From contig JBBPSI010000014.1 of the NCBI GenBank assembly GCA_038093515.1, positions 1 through 64,000 of the forward strand: a DNA stretch of 64,000 nucleotides. The letters are read 5' to 3'. Below are positions 1 through 12,367 of this stretch, in pieces. The translations under genes and the position numbers were made by a program. The number at the start of each line of letters is the position of its first letter. The stretch's first letter is position 1. Under the pieces are notes generated by a model. That model did not search any database and was not told where the DNA came from. It saw only the letters and a program-made list of their open reading frames with translations. The stretch comes from Butyriboletus loyo. Lineage: Eukaryota > Basidiomycota > Agaricomycetes > Boletales > Boletaceae.

Positions 1-302
1 GGCTCCGACACGTCGTAACTCTGACCAGATCCGAGTGACCATAGTAATAGCAATGGGCGTTGGGTGGCGTTGAATTCTGAGACTGAGAGAAGCCTCCATT
101 GGCATGAAACTTACTTGAAACAAGCATGGTCGTCTATGAGTAACTTCCGAGTCAGAATGCATTTGAATAAAAATACGAATAGCAATGTGAGCAAAAAAAA
201 AAAAGTAATGAAAAGAAAGCGAGAATGCATAGTATGAACTTGAAAATAGTATACAATATCATTGCAATGGTGGACCGTGAACCCTGGCTGAGGAGTGCTT
301 GG

Positions 303-891
303 TCATTTAACCTGGATCGTCTCGGTCGATGTGCGTTTATCTTGGTTATTTCTGCGTGTCTTCACCGTATCGTATACCGCGCCAGCGCGCCGAGAAGTGC
401 GGGATCCCGGTGGTTCCATTATACCGAGTTCTCTGATGTGGACAGAGTACCGATTAATGATGGCCCATTCAGCAGGCGAGGGCGCCGTCTGCCAACATCA
501 GGTACAATGTTTAAACAAGACATGCTATGCATTTACCGCTACCTCATCCAATTTCGCACAACAGCGGATGAGGGGTGAAAGTGAACTCAGCGCCCACCAA
601 AGGCGATCAAGGGAACGTTCTGATATTGTGCGGCATGTCTGAGCGAGGGGAAAAAACGCATTCCTCGCTGCTCTGGAAGGCTTGTTGACTCGGAAGCAGT
701 GTTCTTCCGCCCGAACCGGATTCGGTACGTCAATGTAGTCCAAGATGTAGTGAGATAACTCTGGTGGCAGCAGCGGATTGCGTGCTTCGCCATCGGGATA
801 CTTTGACGAGCGAGGTTGGGTCAGGTCAGAGTTCCAATGGTTTAAAAGTTTAGAGCAGAGCCCTCACAGAAGGCCTGGTCGTGTTGCTCAT
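303..891 (-). CDS. Short F-box-like protein, three exons
   Basis: Proposed exons are 891-868, 800-543 and 488-303, joined by introns of 67 and 54 bp with GT-AG borders and preserved phase, giving about 155 residues. After a short leader the protein shows an F-box-like opening (PLLPPELSHYILDYID), then a segment ending in LAQTCRTISERSLDRLWWAL and SLSPLIRC. It continues after intron 2 with EWAIINRYSVHIREL. This order is what Agaricomycete F-box proteins show before their leucine-rich tail, and such proteins would act as substrate adaptors of SCF ubiquitin ligases. Typical relatives run to about 400-600 residues, so this copy is either a short gene or one that has lost its repeats. The last 40 residues look unlike the family. 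The start codon in exon 1 is the only in-frame choice that keeps the downstream frame, but an eight-codon first exon is weak evidence. Confidence 0.45.
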
Positions 892-1725
892 GGAGTTGGA
901 ACTGCCGGCAGATCATCACTACGGTTGGATAGGCAAATGGTGTGTCACACAGCATTAGCTAATCAGGCAGTGTAGTTGACCAACTTTACGATTTCACGAC
1001 ACAACACAGATGCAGTTTGTATGATTATTCAGTTTTTCTAAAGGTACACCTCGTCAAACGTCTCAAAGAACCACAAAATAAAAGGAATCCGTGATGAGCC
1101 CCACTAGAATGGTCACAAGGTATTACGCGTGGCCATGAACAAAGCTGACGTCAAGGGATCGGAAAAAAGGCGGATGAATGGGCAAGGATATGCAAGAAAG
1201 GAGAAACCATGAAGACATATGGACACGCGTCAAGCCGAACAGGTTAGGTATCGCGAAAATCGGGTCGTGTCCACCGAGGAGCGTACGAACAGCACAACGA
1301 ACGACGACCGCAAAGGACAACACGAGCGCTGGACAGAGATCAATGGCGATCAAACTGATGTACGCAAAGATCGATAGCAGCATAACAAATGAACTCCAGA
1401 CGAATAGCAATGTTGCGCTGCGAAGTCGAGGGGAGTGGCGCCGAACCGAGAATGGCTGACAAAACGACAAAAGGACAACATCGGATGACGGGGAGCTTGC
1501 ATGGAGGTGGGCATCAGCCAATAAGACATAACGAGTGATGAATAAGAGAGGGGTTGACGAGAAATTTCTTGGTTGCAGAATAAACAGATGATGCGTGGTC
1601 GTGATGATGGGGTAATAGGATGCGCGCGAATGAGAATATAGGGTGTCCGTGGATATGCGATGGAATAACTTTCTAGATTGTCGCCAGTAAGGGGGTGGGT
1701 TAAGGAAGATTACCGCGGCCCGCAG
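892..1725. other. Intergenic, no supported gene
   Basis: No recognisable gene. A minus-strand open frame at 1521-1123 (132 codons) has two hydrophobic stretches that could span a membrane, but no family motif, splice sites or start context support it. The segment ends at the stop codon of the cyclin gene. Confidence 0.4.
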
Positions 1726-3515
1726 CTACGAGTCCTGGACACCATCAACATCGTCATTCTCAGTTGTTGCGTCCAGGCGTTGACGATCGGCCCGACAAAG
1801 AGCTTTCAACTTTGGCAGATCGTCCTTCAACGACACCTGCGTGTTCTCCTCCCATCGCTCGAGCGCCCACTCGCGTACCCAGATACTTACCTACACACAA
1901 CATAAGTCGACTACTTGATGACATCGAGAACACTGACCTTCAAAAAGCGTTTTCCAGCGTACTTCCTGTGAAACGACTCATGTCGTATGGGTTTTAGTAT
2001 GTAGTTAAGCATCAAATTCGCGGTAGGGAGCAAGGAGCTCTCGGCATAAGAGGAGTAGTGTGCCAGGTTCACAGTCTTCCATGGAAAAAATCAGCAAATG
2101 TTCGATGGGCATGAGGGCATGTACCCACCCATTTATAGTTACCGAGAATCAAGCGAGCTAGCCAGATCGAAGCGGCGGCCATCAAGGATGGAGGAGTAGC
2201 CAATAGCCGCCATTCGAGTGCCCCAACCTCCAAGAGGTACTTGCCGATGGTTCGAGCTTTGACATCATAGTCGTCAGCCTTGCTGATACGACGAAGGAAG
2301 TGCATTGGGTTTGGGAATGTCATGTTCCATTCGATCGTCTTCAACACGTAGCGTTCTGCAAGCAGGATCTCAGACTCAGTGTATGAGGAGTCGGCACAGT
2401 GAAGGAAGTGGGATACGGAAGGCGCCACGATTTCTTCTACCTTGGAGGAGACAAAGAGGCACGTGATGCCGACCAACTGAAGCTTGGCAAGCGACACGAC
2501 CCGCGCCGACAGGAAGCGGTCGATGATATTAACGCATAAGAAGAATGTTTCAGGGAGGAGACGGAAGCGAGCATGAACCTGAACGAGCCAGTCGAGCAGG
2601 ATGCCCCGCATCGACCATGCAAGCTCCTTTTGACTCGACATATAATCAGGATTAGGAAGCGTGGTGAGCTATGGGAGATAGGTCAGATAGTTGCGGGCGG
2701 TGCACGTGGCTAGCAGCTACCTCGATATGCTTCATGTAGTCAAAAATCTCGGTTACATATTCGCTAACCATCAAGGGATCATCGCCATCTTCAGCGTCAA
2801 GGTCGTCCCATTCGTCACCGTTCGGATCAGCCTCCGGCTCACTGTCAATACCCGCATCGAGTGAGGCGGCCACCTGGGCCTCGTGTTCGTCCTGCTCTTC
2901 GAACAACTTTGCCTCGTCGGGCGCATCGGACGACGTTCGCCGCTTCTTGAAGACACGGTTGTCATCTTCACGAGTGTCGGTTTTGATGTTGAGATGAGAA
3001 GCAGTGCGCTTTGAGAGGTCTACTCGCTGTACCTCCTGCTTGATGGCGTGGGACGCAGTCACCGTGGAAGGACGGTAGGCACCTTTAGGATTCGTTTGTG
3101 GCACAGAAGGCACGACGTCGACAGCCATAGCATCATCAATTTGTACAGGTGCGGGGGCTAGATCTTCTTTTATATCCGGTAGTGGACGTACTTGGGTGGT
3201 AGTCTTGGAAGCACGCCGAGTTGCGGCGACGGTGGACAAGGGTTGACGGCTGCCAGAAGACGGAGGTGGTTTTGATTTGATAACGACACCGTCAAACTTT
3301 GACTTGGCAGAGGGAGGATCGTTGCCTCTAGGCTTGACTACCTTGGGCGCAAGTGCGGACTTTGCCTTGTTGGCGTTCTTTGGGACCTGAGCGAGTGCGT
3401 CGCGCTTGCGCTTGCCTTGGGTCGCCGCGTCCACATCGTTCTCGTTGGCCTTTGCCTTAGAGGCAGCGGTGGGTGCGGTAGCGCGAGTGAGAGCAGTGGA
3501 CTGCGAAGTGGCCAT
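1726..3515 (-). CDS. B-type (G2/mitotic) cyclin
   Basis: Four exons: 3515-2721, 2668-2129, 2075-1938 and 1890-1726. The introns are 52, 53 and 47 bp, all GT-AG and all in phase 0, giving 545 residues. B cyclins bind and activate the Cdk1 kinase to drive mitosis. The first 265 residues are a disordered, Lys/Pro-rich and acidic regulatory region. It holds a destruction-box-like RDAL at residues 38-41, the sort of site used by the anaphase-promoting complex. The N-terminal cyclin box follows, with MRGILLDWLVQVHARFRLL, NIIDRFLS and the KVEEI helix. The C-terminal cyclin fold contains HYSSYAES, LMLNYILKPIRHESF and RKYAGKRFLK. The last exon encodes a charged tail with WVREWALERW. The gene is divergent from DCP1, with about 325 bp between the two start codons. 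Family assignment is secure; which B cyclin subtype it is cannot be told. Confidence 0.9.
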
Positions 3516-3840
3516 AGGTGGACCTTTGGATGGGGGTTTTGAGCGAGTGATTGGACGAGATGTAGCGTTCTCATTGTGCGTCGAGACCGCGGCGCGTGTT
3601 ACACGGCGTGTCTAGAGAACGATGAGCGAATACCAGAGAGAAGGACGAGGACTTACGGGTATCATCGTGTCGGAGGTGAAGACAAGGATGGTGGAACGGA
3701 CTCGCTTGCCGTTTTCAACTGGCTACACAAAACAGAACCAAATAAGCGCGCTCGCGTCTGGTCACGTGAGTGTGCGCAAAGAAAGAGCAACACCCCCCAA
3801 TGGAGGGGTCGATCTTTGTGTGTCTTGTTTTTTAACCAGC

Positions 3841-6271
3841 ATGGGACCTCCTCGCCGATCTCGCTCAAACTCGTCTCTCGCCCTTCGAAATGTCCCATCT
3901 CAACGCCAAATATCAGCCTCGTCTCCTCCACCCTCCCTCGGCATGTCCCCAGCCTCGAGATATGTCTCCAACATGAACGTCATTCGCAGAAGAGATTCAT
4001 CGATTGTATCCATATTTGACCAATTCAGCCATGTCTGTGTGTATCATCATAACGGCGACAAGTGGGAGAAACAGGGCTACGAAGGAAGCATGTTTCTCTA
4101 CGAACGGTACATTCTCCCGAGTCCCTTTCTCTCTCCTTCTCACACTCCACCAGCGACTCGTATCCACCATATGGACTCTATATTATGAACCGTGTCGGAA
4201 TGGAAGATTACATCCAACGACTATATCCAGAAGATAGCGTCGGCGTACATGGCAGTTATCTCATGATGCGTCACTACGCCGATTTTACCGCCCACCGATT
4301 AGCAGAAGCTCGCTCAAAGCTCCCCTTATCTATCCGAGACGGCCCTGCCACAAAATTTGCTCTTGAATTCGCTATCAGTGACCCCGAAAAGCTCCACGAC
4401 GCCGACAAGGGATGCTCCCAAACAGTCGGCTTGTGGTGCTTTGCCACAGACGCAAGGGAACCAATGACCGATGTCATGATGCGGTGCGTGCTCCTTGGAA
4501 TACCCCGCAATTCGTATTGACCCTCGATATCGGCAGCTTACATGACTACATCAAGAAGAACCTGCCATATCCTGACGAATTCAGGTATGGTCCGGACCGA
4601 CTCCCTCCTCCAAGCTTTCGATCGACCTCTAGAGCTAGCGGTAAGCTCTTCCCCAAGACAATTATCTATCGCTCAACTTGGCGTAGACCGTGGACATCAT
4701 GCCCGCTCTGCATCCAGTGCATCAAATACCAGCAGTATACATAGTATCTCAGAGTCAGGGGAGGAAGACGATCGTCCCGCCCCGTCCACCTCTGCTCTTT
4801 TCAGTGGTCCATCAGGGCTCGACAGACTTCTCGCCAAACTGGCAGCCCCCTTTCAGCCGCAGCCTTTGGGCGATACTAGTGGATCAGAGACGACAGCTGC
4901 CAGCCTAATGGCCAGCATCTCGGGGCCTCCTCGGACCATGTCCGTGCCCCCACCATCGTCTTCGGCTGTATCCGCACCTACACGCGGCCTTGCCCTTCTA
5001 GACACCATCTTTGCATCTGCCACTTCACCCCCACCGCGTGCCGCATCCCGCGCTGGCATTTCAACCATCCCCCCCCAACGCAGTGCTTCCCAATCCACAT
5101 CACACAGCAATCGTATTTTATCTTACTCCAACCCCCCTCAGTATTCCCCTCCCACTGCCTTGTCACAGGATCTCCATATTCTCTCCCCAAAACCGACGTC
5201 CACTGCTCTCCCACAAGTTCTTAATCAAGAGGTCATATCTACCCTTTTGGGCCTCCCACCGTCCCGCGCTTCGTCTGTGCGGTATGAAGGTGATAACGAG
5301 GCCAGTGATGACGGCGCTTCGGAGCCTGGATCTCTCACAGCGTCTATTCCGCAGCTTTCTCTACCTACGACACGTATAGGTGACAATGAAAGTGTAAAGC
5401 CTGGGACTCGTATCCTCGGGGACGTCACTCCTCGCCCAACGTTACGCGGCTTCGGTTCCAACATTAGCCAAGTTAGCGACCTGCTGACAGCTGCACGTAT
5501 CGAGCAGCAGAACACACATGTCGATACCACTTCCTCGGGCTCCGCCAAGTCAACGATCGCTGTCCCCGCAGACTCGGAATCCACACCCACGATCTACGCC
5601 CAATTTCGGGTCAATCCTACTTCTACAACATCCACTTCCAAGAACGCTCTCAAACCCCGACCACTCGTGCCATTCGAAACCGATTCGGAGCTCTGGCCAT
5701 ACCCACGCCCTCCTCTCATCGAAACCGACTCGGACGTGATCGAACTCGACTTTGCTGATATGAGTGTCCTGAGTGATCCGGACGCATTCGAGAAACACAC
5801 AGCCAAAGGAAAGAAACCGAGGCGCTCGAAAAAGGATCAGCAAAAGGAACGAGAAGAGATCGAGAAGAGTTGGGATGTCCCCGCCCCCGTGCGCGTGGTC
5901 TCTCCCGCCCCCGGTCCCCGAACAGCCAACATGCCTAACGGGAAAGCGAAACGTGCTGTGCAACCCGAATGCGCCAACAATGCTGCCCCGAAACCCGACC
6001 TTGCGAGTGCTCCTACCGACGCGCCAAAGCTCAACATCAACGGCACACAGTCGGCGCTCTTGTCTTCGCTCGCATCGCAGGATAATGCTGATCGCCTGAG
6101 AAATCTATCGAGGAAGGACTTTGTCACCGAGGTTTTGTCCTTGATATACGTGCGTCACCTATTCCCTTCTCCCCCATGCCATACGTTTACTCATGCGCGC
6201 TTTCGTGACGACAGACGAACACGCAATTCGTTGACGACCTTTATCGGCGGTATGCGACTCAAGCCGGTTGA
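3841..6271 (+). CDS. DCP1: mRNA-decapping enzyme subunit 1
   Basis: Exons are 3841-4106, 4154-4483, 4537-4640, 4687-6149 and 6215-6271. The introns are 47, 53, 46 and 65 bp, GT-AG, with phases that match. DCP1 activates the decapping enzyme DCP2 in cytoplasmic P-bodies and so commits mRNA to 5'-3' decay. The EVH1-like domain is clear: SIVSIFDQFSHVCVYHHNG, KWEKQGYEGSMFLYER, SYPPYGLYIMNRVGMEDYI, LHDYIKKNLPYPDEF. A long Ser/Pro-rich linker fills exon 4. A C-terminal helix (SRKDFVTEVLSLIY, then QFVDDLYRRY from exon 5) matches the trimerisation segment. The protein is longer than animal DCP1 because of the linker. The start is uncertain: the frame is open upstream to 3622, and the ATGs at 3841 and 3943 both precede the domain. 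I chose 3841, which leaves the leader short. Confidence 0.88.
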
Positions 6272-6779
6272 GAGGCACTGCGTGGCTTGGGCTTGGCGTG
6301 TGTCGTGTGTCGTGTGTCGTGTGGGTGCATGCATGAGGAGTCTTGTTTGTTCGATCTCCCCACCCACCCTACAGCTCGCAGTGTATGCCTTGACAACGTT
6401 GTTTTCTCTGGTGACAGATCGATCGTTGCGTGTTTGAGATAGTGGTTACTGCTAGCCGTCGTTCTGCTGCGAATACATCCGCGCATCCCTCTCGCATGTC
6501 GATTGCTGAGCGTCGCTGTGTCTGTCGTGACTCCTTTTGCCGACGCGATCACGTATCCGAACAGCAGAACGACAATTAATGGAAAAGAAAAGCGACGACC
6601 GAGCACGTCTGGCCGGTAAGCACCAAGATCGAATAAAGTTGATCAGGCTGCAGTCTTTTGAAACCATCGCGACCCTAGTTACTCCGTGCATGTAGATAGT
6701 AAGAATAGATAGAAAATGTTAGGATTAACGATAGGTATGTGTCGATCCACTAAAATCTCCGAGTCCCTTCCCCCCTGCC
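6272..6779. other. Convergent intergenic region
   Basis: Lies between the 3' ends of DCP1 (plus) and the fucosyltransferase-like gene (minus). It probably contains both 3' untranslated regions. No coding signal or terminator motif is convincing. Confidence 0.5.
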
Positions 6780-8708
6780 TCAATCCAACAATGCCGTCCG
6801 TGGATCCATGCCCAAGCCCGCCCTCAAATTCATCACGCCACCCGCTACAGAACTAAACGCGTGCGCGTAGAAATAAGCCCCGCGAGACATGATCGCCTGT
6901 TCCACCAGCGCCAACACGTCCGTCAACAAAATCGGCCATCCAAACTCGCGGCGATCTTCTTTCGTGAGAAGGTCCGCGATCAAGACCGCTCCTTGGTCTC
7001 GTAGGTATTTCAGGTTCTCGGGATCTCGTTCGTCCGTGGCGATATAATACCTTTTGCAAAACAAAAAGAAGGGTTTTAGGCATCTTATCTCGAGGTAGAG
7101 AGAGCATCCAGAAAGGTATATAAAAAAAGGGACACGCACCTGTCACCAGGATTTGGCGGGTCTAGGGTCACGAGCAAGCCATCAGGAAGCGCATCGGGTA
7201 CATTGTAAACGGTCGCTGTCCCGCCATGCATTGATACCAGAGTATCTCTGCCAGCCTCGAGATGCCTTTTGATTCGAGCAAGGTGAGCTGTAAAGTCGGC
7301 CTCCATCGCCCAGCCCAATCTCGTGACTGAACATGCCGTAAATAACCTCATACGAACATAAATGGACCGTAAGCTTACAATCGCCTCGACGCATATGCGC
7401 AGCCATCCATAGTCGCCCGCCGTTCAGAGTGAACATGCGATTCTCTATCCGTTCCGCCAAGAAGAGAATGTCCTCTATCAGTCGCATATCGTACAACACC
7501 GTTTGCGAAAAACGCGCTTGGCTTGCAGCAGAAGTGAAATACAAGGCACCCTGGTTCAATCGATCTATGACCTGCTGGCGACCACGACAGAGCAACAATA
7601 CTCACAGGTTTGCGTCCGTTGTGAATCTCTCCACGCAAGAGAAGAACCCGAGTTGCTATAGTATGGAAATCTTGATATAGTCCCCTTATCCGATGCCTTG
7701 GTACAGCCTCGTATATTGGCAATACCACATCTTTTACTGCGTCAAAACCAGCTCTGTGGTTAGAAGTAAAATCAGAATCTCTCTAACCGAGGCTCAGAAG
7801 CACTCACGCGCCCTCGTAGGTGTAAACCACCTCAAACCCGTTTTCTCGCAGGACATCCCCAATTTCGTCCACCGACGAAGTCGATGTGATGCGCTCTCCA
7901 TCCTCTACGATCCTTCGAACATCGTCCCAATTTACTACAGGTCTGCCTTGGGGGAGAACTTCTGTCAGCGCACGATAGATGTCCGAGTCCGTCGTCGTAT
8001 TAGTCCATGATCCTACCCGGCCGCGAGAAGCATCACCCCCTTCGAAACTCCACCCTCCACGGAGACGCATGTCTTGGGGTATCAAATCGACACGGACAAA
8101 ATCACCATCATCGTACCACGCGTTTTCGACGGCGAATAGACTGGGTCGCATGCCTCCCTTGTCCTGCACGTGGTAGGTGCCCACGTCCCAATGACCGTCG
8201 GATGATTCGACGTCCACCGATATATCATGTAGTCGAAGGTAGTCTGAGGTTGTAATCACGGCGTGTGACTGCTGGAGGTGTGTGAGGTTGAACATGACGG
8301 ATATTGGTACTCGCCACGCCATTTGTTGTTCGATGGGAAGGTTCCGCCACTCGTCGGAATGTGTGGCGTCTCCACGATTGACCATTGTAGCATATGCAGC
8401 ACACGTCGCGCTGTCGCGTAAAAGCTCAGTAAACGACGGACATGGATAGCTGAGGGAAATGCTGGCGTACAGGTCGAATTCGCATGCGCGAGCGTATACA
8501 AAGGAGGGTATGATAGTCGTTCGGTTCAGTATCCGGCCATGGAGGACTGCTGTTTCGATGATATAACGCATCGGGATTGACTGAGGAACTGGAATTTAAC
8601 GCCATATCCTACGGTCGACAGCCCGAACCCGACGAGGACGCCGACCAAGATTGCCACGCCGACGAGCGAAGAAACCGAGGAATTGTTACCTCTAAAGGGT
8701 TTCAGCAT
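6780..8708 (-). CDS. GDP-fucose protein O-fucosyltransferase-like protein
   Basis: The 3' exons are clear: 7753-7606, 7571-7379, 7326-7140 and 7050-6780, preceded by a large exon ending at 7808. The catalytic part shows an N-terminal block (RYIIETAVLHGRILNRT, then IIPSFVYARACEF). Next comes HMRRGDF (the Arg-rich GDP-sugar-binding loop of the family, split by an intron). The protein ends in YYIATDERDPENLKYLR, DLLTKEDRREFGWPILLTD and AHAFSSVAGGVMNLRAG. Members transfer sugar in the ER or Golgi; the acceptor here is unknown. An ATG at 8708 opens a short frame with a hydrophobic span fitting a type II signal anchor, but the junction from it to the catalytic exon near 8600 needs a frame change I could not place. 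The intron at 7605-7572 would be only 34 bp, so that border is doubtful too. Confidence 0.75.
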
Positions 8709-10080
8709 GGCTGGGTTGTTTTCAGAGCTAGCAGGATGATAGTGAAAGGCAGCATACAGCGGACGTTAAAGTTTGGCAGATTAGTACTAACTCGGCTGTG
8801 AGGGCAATGCATAGCTTTCGTTAGTCATATTGTGACAGTGATGCGATGCGCTGAAACACCAGTCGCCCGTTCAAGTGCCACCACAACGCCAGCTAAACAA
8901 GCTCAAGTGTACGAAGTCGCGATGACGAGGCGTAGGACGCGCTGCGTTTCCGTTTATTGCCATCCTGGCAGCACAGCAGTCGCGGCAAGATAATTGATAC
9001 CGTATGACCTGCATCTACTCCCCCGCGCCGAGGCATGATGCATGATGGCAAGCTTTGCCTTATTACTACCTGCAGCGACGATTCAGTGGAAAGCCCAGCG
9101 TGAAATATGGTGATGCTCCCTTGAGCATCAGCTGTACTACTAATACCTACCTAGAAGCGCAAGCATCACGAGAAGCTTATGAATATCAATCATACTCAAA
9201 AAGCGCACTGTATGGCATGCAGACGACTGCCGTCGTGCATTTTCCGTGATCGGTTATTGGGTTGGCTAGAAGCTCAGGAAGAAGAGAGGCAAATGGGCAC
9301 CCTCGACTCCTCATCAATGATGAATTCACTACACGGGTCGTTGAATCCACGAGGCCAATGCCGCTCAAGACGCTGCTCAGAAAGTCCATGAGTTGAATCG
9401 CGCAAACAACGAAGACTTGGAGGGATCAAGAGTCGGCACAAAAGCCTGGAAGAAACGAATTGTGCACTAGAAAGCATTGGAGAGATTGGAAAACTGGGAG
9501 AGATTCAACAAAGGTTGAAGGGCATCATATGGGCTGGGCAAAGCTAATGTTAGGACCACTGGAGGGAAAAATCCACTGAAACCGGTGGTTTTCGAGCATG
9601 CTCTTGAGGTGACGGAAGTGGGGGGTAAATAGCAAATCAAGTAGTTCTGGAAAGAGCGACGAGGACTGAGCGGGGGGATAGGCAGTGATAAGCACGCAAG
9701 AAGTCAGGCTAGGGAGCTGGCTCAAACAGTGGTGAAGGTTTAATATGTACACAACACACGAAGTATATGGGCGATTGCTTGATACCGTTCAACTAGACTA
9801 TCATCCTAGCAGTACAATTAATGTCATGCGTTCCGATCAGTGAAACACCACTTACAGCGAGTCAAATTTTGGCTGGCTCACAGAACGGTGGTTGAACGTT
9901 GATGACTGTAAATATCTGTATGACCTCAGAATTCACAGAATGGTGTGGTGTGTCAGAACCATACTTACCTACAGATTGATTCAAATCACATCCATCGTTG
10001 GGGGTCGAACAAAAATCAGATGGTAAATATTCAAAACACAGGTCGCAACAAAGACACGCCACGAGGTGGTAACGTACGTA
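8709..10080. other. Intergenic; possible decayed coding fragment
   Basis: No intact gene. Around 9340-9470 (plus) one frame reads like a coiled-coil fragment (AAQDAAQKVHELNRANNEDL) with stops and frame changes on both sides, so it may be a relic. The rest shows nothing I recognise. Confidence 0.3.
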
Positions 10081-11223
10081 CTAGTCGATCTTCTTCGGCT
10101 CCTCTATATGTTTTCTGCGTTCCAAGATCTCCACCCATTTCTTCGGGAACCAACCTTCTCTTCCGTCGCGCGTCCGGCCTCTCCACCACTCGCTCTCCAC
10201 TTCCAGCCGCGGATCTACTTCCATTCCTGTGGTAGGGTCCAACTTTCCCATGATCGCAACGATCTCGTTCTCCTTCAGCGCGAGCTCAGAAGGTGATGAG
10301 GGAGTGAATGGGTACAGTGCTCGAGCAAACGATAGCGTGGAAGGATCAAGTGGTTTAAGGGGGGCACCGATCTGACTCTGTTGCTGCTGCTGAGCACGCT
10401 CGTTGAGAATTTTGATCAGCTTCGACATGGCGAATGGAATGCCAAAAATTGCCAGGAAGAAAATGACAAGAGGTTTCCTGCTCGGCCTTGGTGCAGGCGG
10501 TCCAAGAGGGCCCTGGACTGGACGTCCATTGATAAATTCACTAAACTCTCCCTGCATCGATGAACTGGGCCTCCCCGTGATGAGCTCTTTCATCCATCTT
10601 ATTAGTCCAAACAGTCCAAGCACGCTGCCCAGCGCATTCCGGAGGTGACTAAACTGCTCGACAACACTAACCATGGCGAAGAAGGAACTGTGTGTTGCCA
10701 TGAATGTCGACTCGAGCATTTGCGCCACGCCAGAAAAGGTTTGCACGATGGAATGAAGGAGGGAGAAGGTGTGTTGGGTGCTTGTTTCGAGGGTTTGGGT
10801 GAGGGAGGGATTGTTGGGATCCATGCCGGGGTACATCCCCATCCCACCGTACATGTTGTTCATCCCGTATCCTCCGTATCCATACCCGCCCATCCCACCG
10901 TATCCTAGCCCTCCCCCGTACAAGGAATTTCCATACGAGGAGTACGTCGAACCAAATCGTGAGTACGGGGAGTATGTGGAAAGAGAGTTATATGGTGAAG
11001 AGTTGTAGGGTGAAGAGTTATAGGGTGAAGTGGTGGTCGTGTACGGCGAGGTAGACATCGAAGGGTTGGACAGAATTGCTGGGCGGGTGGGAATGGCAGG
11101 GAGTTCAGAGGAAGACATCGGGACTGTTGACGGTATTGCCTCCGCCGTCGTCGATGGCAACGACGACGGTAGAGCGGAGGGCTGTATGCCAGCGCGCTCC
11201 CATGGCTTTGGTGGGGAAGCCAT
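10081..11223 (-). CDS. PEX13: Peroxisomal membrane protein PEX13
   Basis: A single exon of 380 residues. PEX13 is part of the docking complex that lets receptors PEX5 and PEX7 bring matrix proteins into peroxisomes. The start (MASPPKPWERAG) is chosen because this opening is typical of PEX13, although the frame stays open further upstream. A Tyr/Gly/Ser-rich region with repeated SPYNSSPYNS and GGYGYGG blocks follows, as in other PEX13 proteins. The conserved helical core contains HSSFFAMVSVVEQFSHLRNA and the hydrophobic GSVLGLFGLIRW. A second hydrophobic span (LVIFFLAIFGIPFAMSKL) comes next. A C-terminal SH3 domain follows (ALYPFTP, LALKENEIVAIM, WWRGRTRDGREGWFPKKWV), the binding site for PEX14 and PEX5. 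Domain order and length fit fungal PEX13. Confidence 0.92.
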   Translation of the reverse strand: MASPPKPWERAGIQPSALPSSLPSTTAEAIPSTVPMSSSELPAIPTRPAILSNPSMSTSPYTTTTSPYNSSPYNSSPYNSLSTYSPYSRFGSTYSSYGNSLYGGGLGYGGMGGYGYGGYGMNNMYGGMGMYPGMDPNNPSLTQTLETSTQHTFSLLHSIVQTFSGVAQMLESTFMATHSSFFAMVSVVEQFSHLRNALGSVLGLFGLIRWMKELITGRPSSSMQGEFSEFINGRPVQGPLGPPAPRPSRKPLVIFFLAIFGIPFAMSKLIKILNERAQQQQQSQIGAPLKPLDPSTLSFARALYPFTPSSPSELALKENEIVAIMGKLDPTTGMEVDPRLEVESEWWRGRTRDGREGWFPKKWVEILERRKHIEEPKKID

Positions 11224-12367
11224 CAGTGTCACGAGCAAGGTGTCGTGGGAAATCCGGCTTCTGGGTAATGACTGTTGAGTCGGACTTGAGATGTTTCCAG
11301 TCTGGCACTGGTTAGTGCAAGAATTATCCAGCAACGTTTCTCCGCCATGCGTTCCCGCATCATGCTCATCTTTACATACCTGCGGTACGGTCAAAGGCAA
11401 CGTGAACCTCGCCGACGTGTATTCATCCCGCGCTCGCTGAAACCAACTTCCCATTCGAAGTGGTCTCCGAGTAGATACGCCTATGCGACCTCATCATCAT
11501 GCTCCTTTTCCCTCTAGGAGAGAGTCTTTCAGCGTTGGGGAAGTGGATGCGAATCGAGGTGATCAACTTGGGATCGCACGCAGTTTTCGACGGGAAGCCC
11601 GCGGATGAGATGGCGTATTCCGTATATTTCTGGGTTATCACGCCTTAGACGTTAGGGAGGGCCAGGGAAAGTAAAGACGTTCACACAGCGATCGACGAAA
11701 CCATCAGGGAACCAAAGAAGGGTAGTGAAATTGCTGAGGTGCTCGCTTGGTTAGACGCAGAACTAGTCCTGATATCCAACCGTGGCTTGTATGTTCCGCC
11801 ATGGAGGGGCGAAATTCGTTCTATGAAAGCGTTTGGTGAGATTTTTCATTCACGGTGTTCACGGAGTATTTGACTTGAACGTCTTTGAATAGGTCTGGCA
11901 CGCCCCACAGCGTCCTTTTGGTATGACATGTAAACCGTCTCTAGTTCTGGGAAGAAAACCTGTACGCCGAGTGTGCGGGCACAATAATTCGGTAAAACAT
12001 TGATGAGGGTTAGGGATACCGGGGAAACGGCCAAGTTGAGAGTGTCCGCAAAACATTTGAAGGCACTCTGCAGAGCGATAGGGAACGAATTGGAACCTTC
12101 GTTAGCGGTTATCTTGAAGGGGCCCAGAATACGGAAGTGAGATATGTTTCTCAAATTTAAGTTACATGAAATTGATGTGTTACATAGTTAAAATGCAATC
12201 TTCAAATCCTGATCCAGTTCCTGGGATGCGGGAATTGCTACAAGCAGAGAGATACAGAAACATGTCGATGAATGAAGGAGCGTGGTGTACTGGTAAGTCT
12301 AAACCCTGGATGAAAATACAGATGACATCAGTGATGTCAGATGAGTCGTTGTGTAAATGTTGTCGGG
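11224..12367. other. Intergenic; unassigned open frame
   Basis: A minus-strand open frame at 12154-11846 (102 codons) and a second at 11641-11423 have no recognisable motif. They may be exons or remnants of one gene, but I could not link them by splice sites. The 11224-11460 part is probably PEX13 leader sequence. Confidence 0.3.

Noticed and set aside
3622..3840. Upstream start for DCP1 at 3622
   Set aside because: The frame is open but the sequence has no resemblance to the family and would include probable leader sequence.
7572..7605. 34-bp intron in the fucosyltransferase-like gene
   Set aside because: The frame requires a change here, but 34 bp is short for this genome; I kept the frame change and do not claim the exact border.
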